DNA of 64,000 nucleotides from Gelatoporia subvermispora B (Eukaryota; Basidiomycota; Agaricomycetes; Polyporales; Gelatoporiaceae), in contig KB445796.1 of assembly GCA_000320605.2 (NCBI GenBank), positions 70,916-134,915 on the forward strand, read 5' to 3'. Every line of letters begins with the position of its first letter. Position 1 is the first letter of the stretch. Both the position numbers and the translations under genes were made by a program. The notes under the pieces were generated by a model, which saw only the letters and a program-made list of their open reading frames with translations, was not told the DNA's origin and did not search any database. This document shows positions 47,392-58,620 of the stretch, piece after piece.

Positions 47392-48180
47392 ACTGGTTTG
47401 ACATGAAGTTGTACGAATGAATGTGGTGACGTGGCGTCAGAGAGGGAGGACGTCGACGGAACCGTCAAACGTCATGCATGTGCTCACGCATCCGGTAGAG
47501 GTCTCATATCTACGTGTTTTACTCACGAGCAGTGCAGGGGTCACATGTCAAAGAGTGCATATTCCGCCACGATGACGGTGGCGCCGAAGTGGGTCCCACA
47601 CTAGCTGCGCACTTCCGTAACCGTGCGCGGGAGCACTTCCCCTTGACTACAGGTATAAATCTGCTTGGCACGCTAGTGTGCTAAGCATGGTCTCATCAAT
47701 TTAGTCGGAGTCTGGCCACATCGCTCTCAGTGAACTAGGATAGAAGAGAAAGCACATGTTTTCGCGCAACGACGATCCGTGGATGCTCAGATGAAATGCA
47801 GGTGCATGAAGCGCACATAACGTAGTCGCAGCTCTTCTAGCACATACCAACGTCTTTACAGATGTGCGTCCCTTCGCACGCAGTCGTTGTGATTATGATG
47901 CGAAGATTGACACCCGCTCAAGAATGAAATTGCATCTGATCTCGACAGAGGTCAGAGAGTGGATAGGATACAGGGAACCAGGAAAAGACTTACACTTGAC
48001 GAATAGTTCATCGTCATGAAACCACATTGACATGATCCAATAACAGACTCTCTTCGAATCTATAGCCTCGGGTATGTGTTTGGGGCTTCGCACGGGAAGC
48101 CCAAACCAGAATATTTAAGTCCGTAAGAGGTGATGGCGAAGAAGTTGTTCTACGACGTCCCTCTCATACAATCATATGCG
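47392..48180. other. Intergenic stretch
   Basis: About 800 bp upstream of the DUF6533 gene. Open frames are short; a reverse frame at 47893-48093 may belong to the worn end of the DUF6533 pseudogene. Nothing else is supported. Confidence 0.4.
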
Positions 48181-48680
48181 ACTTCTACCGCATTCGTGGC
48201 TACAGGCACCAAGCCAAATGCGCGTATGGTCGTTGCAAGAGGCCAGCTACCGCCACTCATAGCGTATATTCGTCTCGCGGAGAACGTTGAGAGCACGTCA
48301 GCATATTCTATAGGAAAACACGCAGAAGCTTAGCTGCCCTAGTGGAAAACAGAATGAGTGCTACTATCATTTCCAGGCCGTTGAGACAGATGCAAGTATC
48401 GGGACTGGTAAGTATTCGAAGTCTGACGGTAGTGTAGGTTCAGATTACCTCTACGACAGGTAGAGGTTGATAATTTAGCACCTGCTTTCGGAATCGTACG
48501 AAGAGATGAAGTCGCAGCTATTGAAGGAAGAAACAAAAATTCTGCCATCAAATTCGGAAAATCTTATATTAGAAGCGTCCATCTTTTGGATAGAACAAAG
48601 CAAGAGAAACGCGACCTCTTGGTGGATCGTAGCTCTACTAGTTAGGCCCCTGCTCTCTCAGATGATGCAGAGATCGGTGA
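48181..48680 (-). pseudogene. Degraded tandem paralogue of the DUF6533 gene
   Basis: Three segments match the intact neighbour in order on the reverse strand. Segment one, KRSRFSCFVLSKRWTL, corresponds to NRKLCSATLLFYLNRWTL and is followed by an in-frame stop. Segment two, CICLNGLEMIVALILFSTRA, corresponds to CIALHDLDTIVALILLANWA. Segment three, FSARRIYAMSGGSWPLATT with GLVPVATNA, corresponds to FSALRMFAMSNGSWALAVA with GMVPVATNV. The donor after segment two reads CTAAGC where the intact gene has GTACGT, so normal splicing is lost. The N- and C-terminal parts could not be found. Confidence 0.65.
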
Positions 48681-48730
48681 CTGTCATGATATCGGAGGTA
48701 ATATCGCGAGTACCTCCGATATCATGACAG
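48681..48730. repeat. Perfect 20-bp inverted repeat with a 10-nt loop
   Basis: CTGTCATGATATCGGAGGTA at 48681-48700 is exactly complementary to 48711-48730, with spacer ATATCGCGAG. Such a long perfect hairpin is unlikely by chance. It lies at the 5' edge of the DUF6533 remnant. Confidence 0.9.
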
Positions 48731-49485
48731 TGCAAGAATGGTTTTTCGACTGTGAATCATGAATCGCAAGGAGCCGATTCCAGCCAGGTTATCCGCGGCT
48801 TCCACGACCTTGCAATTCTGAGCGCGATCACTCACAATCACGAGCAATTTGGCGACACTGGCGATCAATGCTGACCCTAACTTGGACAATGTCATCAGCT
48901 GACCTCCCATTCTGCCTTTATGATAGGACACTACCATCTTCCTCTGGGTGCCAACGAAGATCTCATGTACCCGAAGAGCAGAATGTCTCACACGACAAAG
49001 CTACGCCTTGTGTACCCGCGACTTCATGGTTTGTAATGGAGGGACTGTCAAACATCGATGATCGTATAAGCAGAGGAAGCTGTGGTGTGTGGCTGTCTGC
49101 ATGGCCGCTGAAGCGCTGAGAGCGAGTACGGTACCGTCCCTGTCGCTAACCTTCCATACATCCTGCATCAGATGTAAGGTTCACAGTCTAGGACGCGCAC
49201 CCTACATAGGTGGTGACGACTGCGGAGGTTAAGATATTTTCGAACCTACCTGCTACCCGTACTTACGAGACACCAGCACGCAAAGAATTGAGGTCGAGGA
49301 TGAAGGGCAACGCGTGTGCTCATGACGAAATCAGGACCCCCTACCGGGCGGCTATTGTACACTGCAGGTTTGAACTTCCAGGCTGTTGTACATAGTAGAA
49401 CATCACACCTCCTTCGAACTATGCAGGGAGACCATGCCAATGGTATAATACTTGACCCTGCATAGAGGGGGGTGGGGTTCAATGT
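48731..49485. other. Intergenic stretch
   Basis: About 750 bp downstream of the DAM1 stop codon. A reverse open frame at 48722-48991 and small forward frames show no recognisable domain. Confidence 0.4.
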
Positions 49486-50480
49486 CTACCTCGCGGCTGA
49501 CGTTTTGGGATCACGTACTGTACTGTTGTCTTTCTGCACAATCTTTCTGTTGACCAGTGCGATGAGACATTTGTTGGCTCGAGCTTGTGTTAGATCTGGG
49601 GCTTTGATCATCTCGGTGACTGTCCGCCGTGAATACACATCCGACACTAAGATCGAGATCAGAGACATACTAGCAAGACCTCTGTCTGGGCGGTCCAGGA
49701 ATTTCTCGATGACCATTTCGATATGCCTCCGAAGGTTGGGGTCACTCCCCCGGAACTCTAAAGGCAGATGAGACACGACTTTATCCGCCAGGATGCCCCG
49801 CTCTTTCTTCTCTTTCGCAGATAAGACTTTCTTCTTCTTCAGGATACCTTTGGTGGCCGTGGGTGCAGCTTTAGAAGATGTGGTAGAAGCCGCAGTGTGC
49901 GCTGAGTTGTATGTTTCGTTCATGATTTCGGTGTTGTCAGCGGTTAGCGCTGTCTTGTCGACTGCGGACACATCAGGAGATGGCGGAAGGGGAACGGATC
50001 TAGCTGCTTCCATCGCGGCCAGCGCAGCCTCAGCATCTTCCTCTAACAGATCAACGGTCATGAGGCACAGTTCAATTGCACCAGGAAAGGTGACCTACTA
50101 GCTCTTCGTGCTGCAAGAGCAAAAGACGCATCTGCGGGGGCCTGTGCACATCTGAGTCAACAGTCGGGAATTGATACTACGAATGAGCGGTGAGTGGCAC
50201 GCACCTGCGGCCAGTCTGTGGTAAGCGCGTTCATGTTCATCACGTAGAGCAAGCTCGCGAAGCTCTCGTTGAATGTGGTCAGCGCATCGCCCAGATTCTT
50301 CAATCCCGACACGTTCGTGTTCAAAGATTCCGCTTCGTCCACCAACTCCGACATTGCAGGTTCCAGAAAGGCGAGGCCATGCGGTGCGTCTGGAAACGCG
50401 CCCGAGCGAGACAAACGGAAGAGCGAGCCCTGTGAGATCCGCCGTAACGGCGTGCGCTGCGGGGCTGGGGTAGAGTTCAT
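49486..50480 (-). CDS. DAM1: DASH complex subunit Dam1
   Basis: Subunit of the fungal-specific DASH/DAM1 ring complex, which couples kinetochores to spindle microtubules. Exons 50205-50480, 50099-50141 and 49486-50042 give 291 residues. The Dam1 domain is plain: GSLFRLSRSGAFPDAPHGLA, FLEPAMSELVDEAESLNTNV, LTTFNESFASLLYVMNMNAL and TTDWPQAPADASF, followed by a helix RAKEDAEAALAAMEAAR. After a Ser/Thr-rich linker comes a lysine run (GILKKKKVLSAKEKKERG). Then a second conserved-looking segment of about 100 residues follows (LPLEFRGSDPNLRRHIEMVI, ARANKCLIALVNRKIVQKD), which budding-yeast Dam1 lacks as far as I can judge. The start is the first ATG before the Dam1 domain. Confidence 0.88.
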
Positions 50481-50958
50481 CGATACCAGAGAACAATCGG
50501 TTTTGAAATAAGATGTCTACGGAGATGGAGATACCACCGTCTCCGGTCAATGTGTAGCGAGTTCAAGAACACGAGATGAACGCGTCGCCACAAGAGCGCC
50601 GCCTCCCACCGACGCGCCGAGCACGTGGGAATTGTTACATCAGCAGCATCAGGGAGGCGAGCCTTTGCTATTTGGACGCCCAGTGGACCACCATCACCGT
50701 CGCTCGTCAGCTTGATCAATTTTAGCTGCTGAGGTGCTTGTAATGTCGGCGAAACATGACCTGACAAGCGTTGACTTTGGTTCAACAATATCAGATGCAA
50801 TACCCGAGGCAGATTGACCAGTCCACATCCTATCACTGAGATGGTCATTTCTGTTGTGCACCGTCTCAAAGATGCTCGCCCTGCGCGACGCTGGCGCCTC
50901 CTTGCAAGGAAGCACAGAATTGCGCGTCGAAATTCAGCTGTCCATCATGCGTTGATAG
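50481..50958. other. Upstream region of DAM1
   Basis: About 480 bp before the DAM1 start on the reverse strand. Short frames only; presumed promoter and 5' leader. No recognisable motif. Confidence 0.4.
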
Positions 50959-51424
50959 TGGATGACTATCCGTAAGCTGTTTAGAACCAGTTTTTCCAGA
51001 TTCTACGATCCAAACGGCCTAAGCGAGCGGCCGAGCGTGACATTTTCAAAGTCCGACGATCTGGGGATCTCGCATAGCCTGTTCCAAAGGAGCTCCAAAC
51101 GCTTCCAAACGCAGAATCTGGAGGGGGGGTCAGACTTCCAAACCGCTGTGGGTCATCCAAACCTCGCTAAGGGCGAGTGAACCGTTCCTCCGTCGCTTAT
51201 AGGTCGGCTAGCGAACTCGAACACGTGCTGTATCTGATGGCCTGCCATATCGAGACGTTCTGTGGCTGAGGATGATCTCTGTGAGCTGGCCTATTATTTT
51301 GTCGCATCTAGAACGGTGCGAGACGGTACGGTTCCGCCTCGCTTAGGACGGACATGCCGGTCACACAATTTCAATGTCCGAAATCTGGAAGAACCGGTTC
51401 TAAATCCTTACGGATAGTCATCCA
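50959..51424. mobile_element. 466-bp element with long terminal inverted repeats (MITE-like)
   Basis: The left end, TGGATGACTATCCGTAAGCT at 50959, and the complement of the right end, TGGATGACTATCCGTAAGGA ending at 51424, match. The match continues through GTTTAGAACCAGTTTTTCCAG versus ATTTAGAACCGGTTCTTCCAG, for about 45 bp with few differences. Weaker inverted similarity continues inward (CCTAAGCGAG near 51018 and its complement near 51340). There is no open frame of note inside. Flanks do not show an obvious long target duplication. It fits a non-autonomous DNA transposon between DAM1 and the first sedolisin gene. Confidence 0.75.
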
Positions 51425-52110
51425 GTTTTGCAATTACTCGTGGTCATGGGTCGATTGGTACGAAAGCTCTCTCGACCACCGATATCATAATCTGATCCGT
51501 GCGGTGCTCCCAGGGCTTCTTGCAACTGTCAAGGAAAGCTCTGCCAGGGTCTCCCGCGTGCCACCCCACGTACCCGACCGTCGGCTCATTCGGTAATGAG
51601 GTCTTAGCAGCTATGATGCCTCTATGGCAGCTTTTCTAGCTTGCAACACGAAAGCAAGGGTGACGACATGAGCGTGGTTATGGATAATCTTGACATCCGG
51701 CCTTCATGTGACGTCAACAGGTGCTGATTCAGTCCGATATCTTCAAAATCTTTGCTTGGTTCTATCAACGCAATGGTTCAACTTTGGACACAATTGGACG
51801 CAACGGACACTGCTGACCGTAGAATCTCGTAAATGCACACAAAGAGGTGCAGCGAAGGTCTGCATATCGTGCTGCCATATACCAAAAGGAACCGCTATCC
51901 GTCGTTGCAACCGCATGGTTCCCGGCCGAGCCGTGTGCTATCGTGGTACTTGCATCATTTCTGGACATTGAATCATCCCGAACATCTTCTGGGGTTCCAG
52001 CCTCCCTAATCCCAGCCTTCTTGCCGGCGGCATACTTAACCAGAGCTTGCTATGGCTTCGAACGACCGGCCGCCTTTCTTGGATCCTCGTCTCCACTGAG
52101 CTCAGGTGCA
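51425..52110. other. Promoter-side region of sedolisin 1
   Basis: About 690 bp. The frame of sedolisin 1 is open upstream to 51847, but no in-frame ATG before 52111 gives a signal peptide, so this is taken as non-coding. No other gene supported. Confidence 0.45.
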
Positions 52111-54163
52111 ATGTTTCCGGCTGCCTTGTTGATCGCCTCGCTTCTATATGTGGTCACGGGGACACCTCTAGGCCGTAGCCTGCAGGTGCATGAGGCTCGG
52201 ACGGCTCCATCTCATTTCACGCTCTCCGGACCGGCGTCCCCGGACACCGTCCTCAGCTTGCGCCTCGCTCTAGTCCAGAGCGACCCCAACGGCTTGCAGA
52301 ACACTCTGCTCGATATCAGTGACCCATCTAGCGAGTCTTACGGTCAATGGTTATCGAAGGAGGAGGTTGGTGTGATTTACTCGTATGTTGGAAATCGCAC
52401 TAGACTTGACGTAACCACGCAGGTGGAGAAGTTCATCTCTCCGTCCGCGGACACCGTTTCGGCCGTCACCACGTGGCTCCAAGAAAATGGCATCACTGCT
52501 TCCAACCTCTCCCCCGCTGGTGATTGGTTCAGTATCAGTGTGCCAGTGAGCAAGGCAAACAACCTCCTTGACGCGGACTTTTCTGTTTTCGAGCACACCG
52601 AGACTGGCGCACAAACGATTCGGACACTGCAGTACTCCATTCCAGCTGGATTTGACAGTCATATCAGCCTCATCCACCCGACAGTGCAGTGAGTTCTATG
52701 TGTGCGAATCTTGAGTATACAATCAATTAATGAACATGTCGCAGATTTCCAGTGAAGGTCACAGGTCCGAAGTCTGTATCACCCCAGAGCAGCGCCACAG
52801 ACAGCACACCTCAATCTTGCGCCACCAGTATAACACCGAAGTGTATAGAGGATCTATATGGCGTGCCCACCACTTCCGCGAAGGATAAGCGCAATGTGCT
52901 TGGCGTGAGCGCCTTTGAGGATGAATGGGCGAACGTCGCTGATCTGCAAGTAAGCGCCCTGTTCGGCCTTGCAATCTAGGAACGTGGGCTCACGCGATAT
53001 GCTAGCAATTCCTCAAGACATTTCGTCCCGACCTGCCGTCAAGTCAAAACTTCACTGTTCTCAGTGTCGATGATGGCATCAACGACCAAGACCGCGAAGA
53101 TGCCGGCGTTGAAGCCGTAAGTCATAATCAGAGACGCTTGCACAGCAAGCACTCATTGATCCGGCACGTCAGAATCTGGACATTCAATACACAATGGGTA
53201 TAGCGTCGCTCGTTCCTACTACGTTTGTGACAGTCGGATTCAACAACACTGACGGGATCGACGGCTTCCTGGATCAAATTCTCTTCCTTATCAACCAGAC
53301 TTCTCCGCCGCAGGTGCTGACCACGAGCTATGGCTTTGACGAGGATACAGTTACTGAGTCCCTGGCAGTGTGAGTACATCATGCAGGCCACGCTACAGGC
53401 TCACTAACGCCGAATAGTAACATGTGCAATGCTTACGCACAACTTGGGGCACGCGGCGTGTCTGTCCTGTTTGCGTCTGGAGACGGTGGTGTCTCGGGTG
53501 GCCATAGCAAGAGCTGTACGACCTTTCTACCCGTCTTTCCAGCATCCTGCCCTTTGTATGTCTCGCACAGTGTGACCATTGAGTGTCGCTCTCATCATTA
53601 CATTCTCTCTACAGCCTGACCTCAGTAGGCGGTACCACGAGCGTCTCACCCGAGGTGGCAGCCGACTTCTCAAGCGGTGGCTTTTCAAACTACTTCACTG
53701 CGCCGAGCTACCAGGAGAAGGTCGTCAAAGATTATATATTGTCTCTCGGAGAGACTTATGCAGGCCTGTACAACCGGAGTGGCCGCGGCTTCCCCGATGT
53801 CTCCGCGCAAAGCATCAATTTCTCAGTGGTCATTGATGCGGTAGTCGAGGGTGTCTCGGGCACGTCGTGTGCGAGCCCCACCTTCGCGAGCGTCGTATCG
53901 CTCCTTAATGACGGACGGCTCTCCGAGGGCAAGCCGTCCCTGGGGTTCCTAAACCCGCTGCTGTATGCAAACCCCTCGGTACTGACAGACATTCTGAGCG
54001 GAAGCAATCCCGGGTGCGACACGTCTGGATTCAATGCAACGAAGGGTTGGGATCCGGTGAGCAGCGTGTTCAATGCGTCAGGATTGTATTGACTCCGGGC
54101 TTACAGATCACGGGCCTTGGCACGCCCAAGTTTGCTGATCTAGAGCGCCTGGTTGGGGCTTGA
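52111..54163 (+). CDS. Secreted sedolisin (S53) protease 1, pro-kumamolisin/tripeptidyl-peptidase type
   Basis: Acid-acting serine-carboxyl protease. A signal peptide ([19 protein letters not shown]) is followed by the pro-kumamolisin activation domain ([56 protein letters not shown]). The catalytic domain starts near [12 protein letters not shown]. The Glu/Asp pair is in [15 protein letters not shown], the oxyanion Asp in [13 protein letters not shown], and the nucleophile Ser in [14 protein letters not shown], with a cysteine where relatives usually have alanine. The calcium-site segment [13 protein letters not shown] ends the protein, TGA at 54161-54163. About seven introns, at the same places as in sedolisin 2. 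No lesion found, so both copies look functional. Confidence 0.93.
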
Positions 54164-55781
54164 CCGTGTCAGGGTCAAAGAGGGATCGCCTGTCATACGG
54201 ACTTTGCTGACGTTGTATCCGCATGGACGATTGTGATTGCTGTCGGACATCTTTCATTCAAGACATGTACGCGTGCAAGGTTTGCTTCGAGAAATTTCGT
54301 GCCCTAGCTATCGGTCTCTTGAATTGAGATATCGGGACCCGCGTAGGCTACGCAAGGTTGGTGGCGTCCCCCTCTGACACCGATTTCGAAAATGCATATT
54401 CTTCTAGGTGTCGTGGCTTTGAAGGATTACCACACCTCCGGTCATCTGTCTTTCAGCGCGAAGCAAGATTGCGGAAGAACTATTCAAGCTTGCTGCATTT
54501 CATCAGGATCTGCAGGTACTGTGTGCAAGATAGATGCTGCACGGCGTTAGTCAGGGAAAGGAGTATGCTATCTGAGCGATAGTCACAAACCTCTCCAGGC
54601 ACAGGAACATTCGCGTCAAGAAACGCCATAGCCAGAACATCGGTTGCGTCAGTAAACGGGGACCAGTCCGTCCGACATTCCGACATGCAGACTGGAGCAA
54701 GAAACAGTGGCACGTGAGATGGAGAAACGTAGGCGCCTGGAAGTGAAGCCGGCGGCGCCGCGGTATTTGCAGTAGACAGGCTCCGTGCGAGCGGTTGCTT
54801 CCGGACCGACATGACCTCGCGTTGCTGGCGGTGCAAGTTGCAGTCTCTTCTGTCGCTACGTCCAGCTGAGCCGCTGCACCTCATGTTCTAACCGAACATC
54901 TACCGAATATTCAGCACACTTTCTCGTAGATCGTGGTTCAACGGTTTGTCCACACTATGCATAACTTGTCTGCTGAGCAGAGGCCTGGATGGATCCTATC
55001 GTGTCATGATACCGACGGTCATCCATCATGGGCAGACATGCTACCTACCTGTCTGCGCTGTTGGTCATGGGTCGTCAGGGCGAACTCTTCCATGTCTGAA
55101 CTTTGGAAGGGACTCCATCTTAATCGCTCGGCTGGTTGTGACCCATTCTGACATGTGATCCGTCAAAAGCCATTTACAGAATTACAGTATCTCGCCTTCT
55201 AGCGTCGGTCACTGTGGCGCGCAACACGTGCCTCCGAAACTCTCCATGCTCGGGCGCAGTACTTCAACTGGGACGACGATGGTGCAAGCCCCCGAACTAT
55301 TTCTGGCTCCACTCAAGATGAGTACGACGCGGACTGGACGTACTATATGAGGACCACAGTCTTGGCAACCGCTCTGTATGTGATGTTAGCCGTGCTTACC
55401 CCGAGCTCAATTGCTTCTATCACCGCGCCGCCCTGGCCCTCGAGCGGAACGGAAGGGGCTGCGGTACGGACACGTCACGGAGCGCACTGCAGAAGGGCTG
55501 TATGTCATGTTGACGCATCTCGTGGACCTGCTCGGCTTGTACGATGCGCCAAACGGAACTGTTATCTGCCTCACGTCCGCGTGGCTTGCTTGCCTAGACA
55601 TTCTCCGTCCTCCTGTCGCGGTATTCTTAGGGCACCCCATATCCCCGAACAGCTTCTGCACGCTGTGCTCTCGTAATCCTGGTCGTATGCCACCTGGCAC
55701 AGATGTACAAAAGGGCTAGCCAACCCAACCTTGGACTGCAGGATATCCTCTGGACACGGGCAAATAGCCAGCTCGGGCACA
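54164..55781. other. Spacer between the two sedolisin genes
   Basis: About 1.6 kb. Open frames at 54480-54884 (reverse) and 55347-55719 (forward) carry no domain I recognise. It holds the promoter of sedolisin 2. I saw no remnant of a third protease copy. Confidence 0.45.
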
Positions 55782-57842
55782 ATGGTCTCCACCGTCCTTA
55801 TCTTCGCCTCGCTCATCTGCTTGGCTGCAGCGAAGCCTGTGGCGCGCAGTTTGGAAATCCATGAAGCCCGTTCTACTGCTCCGTCGCAGTTCGCTCAGAC
55901 CGGGCCGGCATCTCCGGATACAGTACTCAACTTGCGTCTGAGCCTCAGGTCGAACGACGTAGAGGGTCTGCAAAACACGCTGCTGGAGATCAGCGACCCG
56001 GCCAGCGCATCGTACGCTCAATGGCTCTCCAAGGAAGAAGTGAGTGTCTGCGTCCGGGCCTTCTATCTGATGCTGACGTCAAATGCAGGTCGAGAAGTTC
56101 GTCGCCCCGTCGGCGGAGGCCGTCGACGCCGTGACCTCGTGGCTTCAGGAGAATGGTCTGACTGCGACCCAAACTTCGCCAGCTGGCGATTGGTTCACCG
56201 TCAGCCTTCCCGTCAGCAAGGCGAACGAGCTCCTGAATGCGGACTTCTCGGTCTTCGAGCACATGGAGACCGGCGCGCAGGCCATCCGCACGCTGCAATA
56301 CTCCATCCCCGCGGGGTTCCAGCAGCATATCAGCCTCATCCACCCGACTGTGCAGTATGTCAGCGTCACGTCTTCTGTCATCGGCTGGAGACTGAGAAAA
56401 CGGAATGCAGGTTCCCGGTTGAACTGACTGGCGGACCGATGTCAGCGGTGCCCCTCGATATCACCTCCGAGGCCTTTGTATCCGAGTCCTGCATAGGCAT
56501 CATCACACCGCAGTGCATTCAGCAGCTGTACGGCGTGCCAACTACTCCTGCCAAGGACAAGCGCAACCAGATCGGTATCAGTGCGTTCCAGAGTGAGTAT
56601 GCGAACGTTGCGGATTTGCAGGTGAGCACGTGATGCGGGGCTTCCTGGGACACGGCGGAGATTGACCTTCTGTGCAGCAATTCTTGAAGGAATACCGTCC
56701 CGACCTTCCATGGACGCAGAACTTCACTGTTCTGAGTGTGGACGATGGTGACAATAGCCAAGAACGTCTGGCGGCTGGGTTCGAAGCCGTGAGTTGCAAC
56801 GCCCCATTCGCAGTGTGAAATCGACGTTAATGCTGCACCGCAGGATTTGGATATCCAGTACACGATGGGTATTGCCTCTATGGTCCCGACGAACTTCATA
56901 GCTGTTGGGTTCGACAACACAGACGGCATCGACGGCTTCTTGGACGAGATCCTCTTCCTGGTCAACCAGACTTCGCCGCCGCAAGTCCTCACGACTAGCT
57001 ACGGGTTCGATGAGAATTCTATCACCCAAGAGCTCGCCACGTAAGTACAACACTTACTATTTTGCCAATGTTTAGTTTGTTCATATTGGTCCCCTGCAGG
57101 TCCTTGTGCAATGCTTATGCGCAGCTCGGTGCCCGAGGTGTATCTGTGCTGTTCTCTTCTGGCGACGGTGGTGTATCTGGTTCGCAAGACCAGGACTGCT
57201 TCGATTTCCAGCCAGCTTTCCCTGCATCCTGCCCCTTGTAAGTATTTCAATATACTCATTCACATGATCTCTGACTAACTCTTCTCCTGCAGCGTGACCA
57301 CTGTGGGCGGTACTACCCGTATTGACCCTGAGGAGGCGGCTTCCTTCTCAAGTGGAGGCTTCTCGAACTACTTCACGATCCCAAGCTACCAGCAGAGTGT
57401 CGTTACGTCGTACGTGGGTGCGATGGGCGACACTTACGAGGGATGGTACAACACCACGGGCCGTGGTTTCCCGGACGTCGCGGCACAGGCCGTGAACTTC
57501 TCGGTCATCCACGCGGGCTCGCTCACGGGCATACAGGGCACGTCCGCCGCGAGTCCGACATTTGCCAGCGTCATTGGGCTCCTGAACGACGGGCTCATGT
57601 CGAAGGGCAAGCCGACGCTCGGCTTCTTGAACCCGCTCCTGTATGCGAATCCCACCGCGCTGAACGACATCTCGACTGGAAACAACCCGGGATGTGGAAC
57701 AAACGGTTTCTTTGCTGGTGCCGGTTGGGACCCGGTATGTGTTCTATTTTTCGCCTTGCGCCACAAACCCTAACGATACTTGCAGGTCACTGGTCTTGGT
57801 ACCCCGAACTTCGCTGCTATGAAGAAGTTGGTGGGGGCATGA
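55782..57842 (+). CDS. Secreted sedolisin (S53) protease 2
   Basis: Tandem paralogue of sedolisin 1, same strand, 1.6 kb downstream. The signal peptide is [19 protein letters not shown]. The propeptide ([58 protein letters not shown]) is followed by [20 protein letters not shown]. The catalytic Glu/Asp is in [15 protein letters not shown], the Asp in SSGDGGVSG and the Ser in [13 protein letters not shown]. The end [20 protein letters not shown] precedes TGA at 57840-57842. Cysteines in [16 protein letters not shown] probably form disulfides. Introns match those of copy 1 in position, showing an old tandem duplication. Expected to work in acidic surroundings, releasing peptides from extracellular protein. 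Confidence 0.95.
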
Positions 57843-58620
57843 TAAAATCCCATGGGTGAGGGACTGATTTCTGTCGAGTAATTTGAGCTGTAGCCGCATT
57901 ATGTATATGTAGATCTCTTGTAGCAAAAACCGAAATTGCGCGTAGCTTCCATTAAAGTAAAATTACTTTTTGTATCGGTTCCATGAAGATCCTCTGCGCT
58001 ATCCCCGCATATTGCGAAAGTGATGTTGTGTCAGTGCAAAATCGAATTTCCCATCAAGGGCGACTCTTCGCTGGTGTTGGATATCGAAAGTAATGCAGCC
58101 AATCAACAACGCGCGTCTGATGCGCTGGTGAGCTTTGAATGGCTGAAGTCATCGCCGGAACGAACTCCGTTATCCCCAGTTGCTACCTTCTACCCCACAC
58201 TCATCGCTATGGACGCTATCGAAGCTGTGTTGACCCGAGCCTCTTCACTTTGCCTGGAGCGCATTGAACGCGGGCAGTTCGGCAAAATACACACGCACCG
58301 GTATCGGGCCGCGAAATCCCCGAGGCGACTGTGGCCGCCAAATGGCCTGCTGCGTCCTCATCGACATGACAAGTCGACATCGTGTTGAAGTATGAGCGGG
58401 ATGTACAAGGAGGATGCATTTCTGCATCACGAACGTTTGCTCAAATAAGAGGAGGGACTTGATCAAGCTGCTCGTCAGGGTTTAGCACGAATTAGGCGCC
58501 TCTCACGCATGATGGGCGAAGCGGCGTCGGCCAGTCGTAGCTCGAGACAGCGGGGCTTTTCCTCAGTCTTGCCGTCTACCATCGCCCAGCGCCAGGTCTG
58601 GCCTTTCGAACCTGACCAGC
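57843..58620. other. Intergenic stretch
   Basis: About 780 bp between sedolisin 2 and the phosphatase gene. A forward open frame at 58023-58388 has no recognisable domain and is probably chance. Expected to hold the 3' UTR of the protease and the phosphatase promoter. Confidence 0.4.

Noticed and set aside
58023..58388. Forward open frame of about 121 codons upstream of the phosphatase
   Set aside because: No recognisable family and loss of protein-like pattern after about 70 residues; probably chance.
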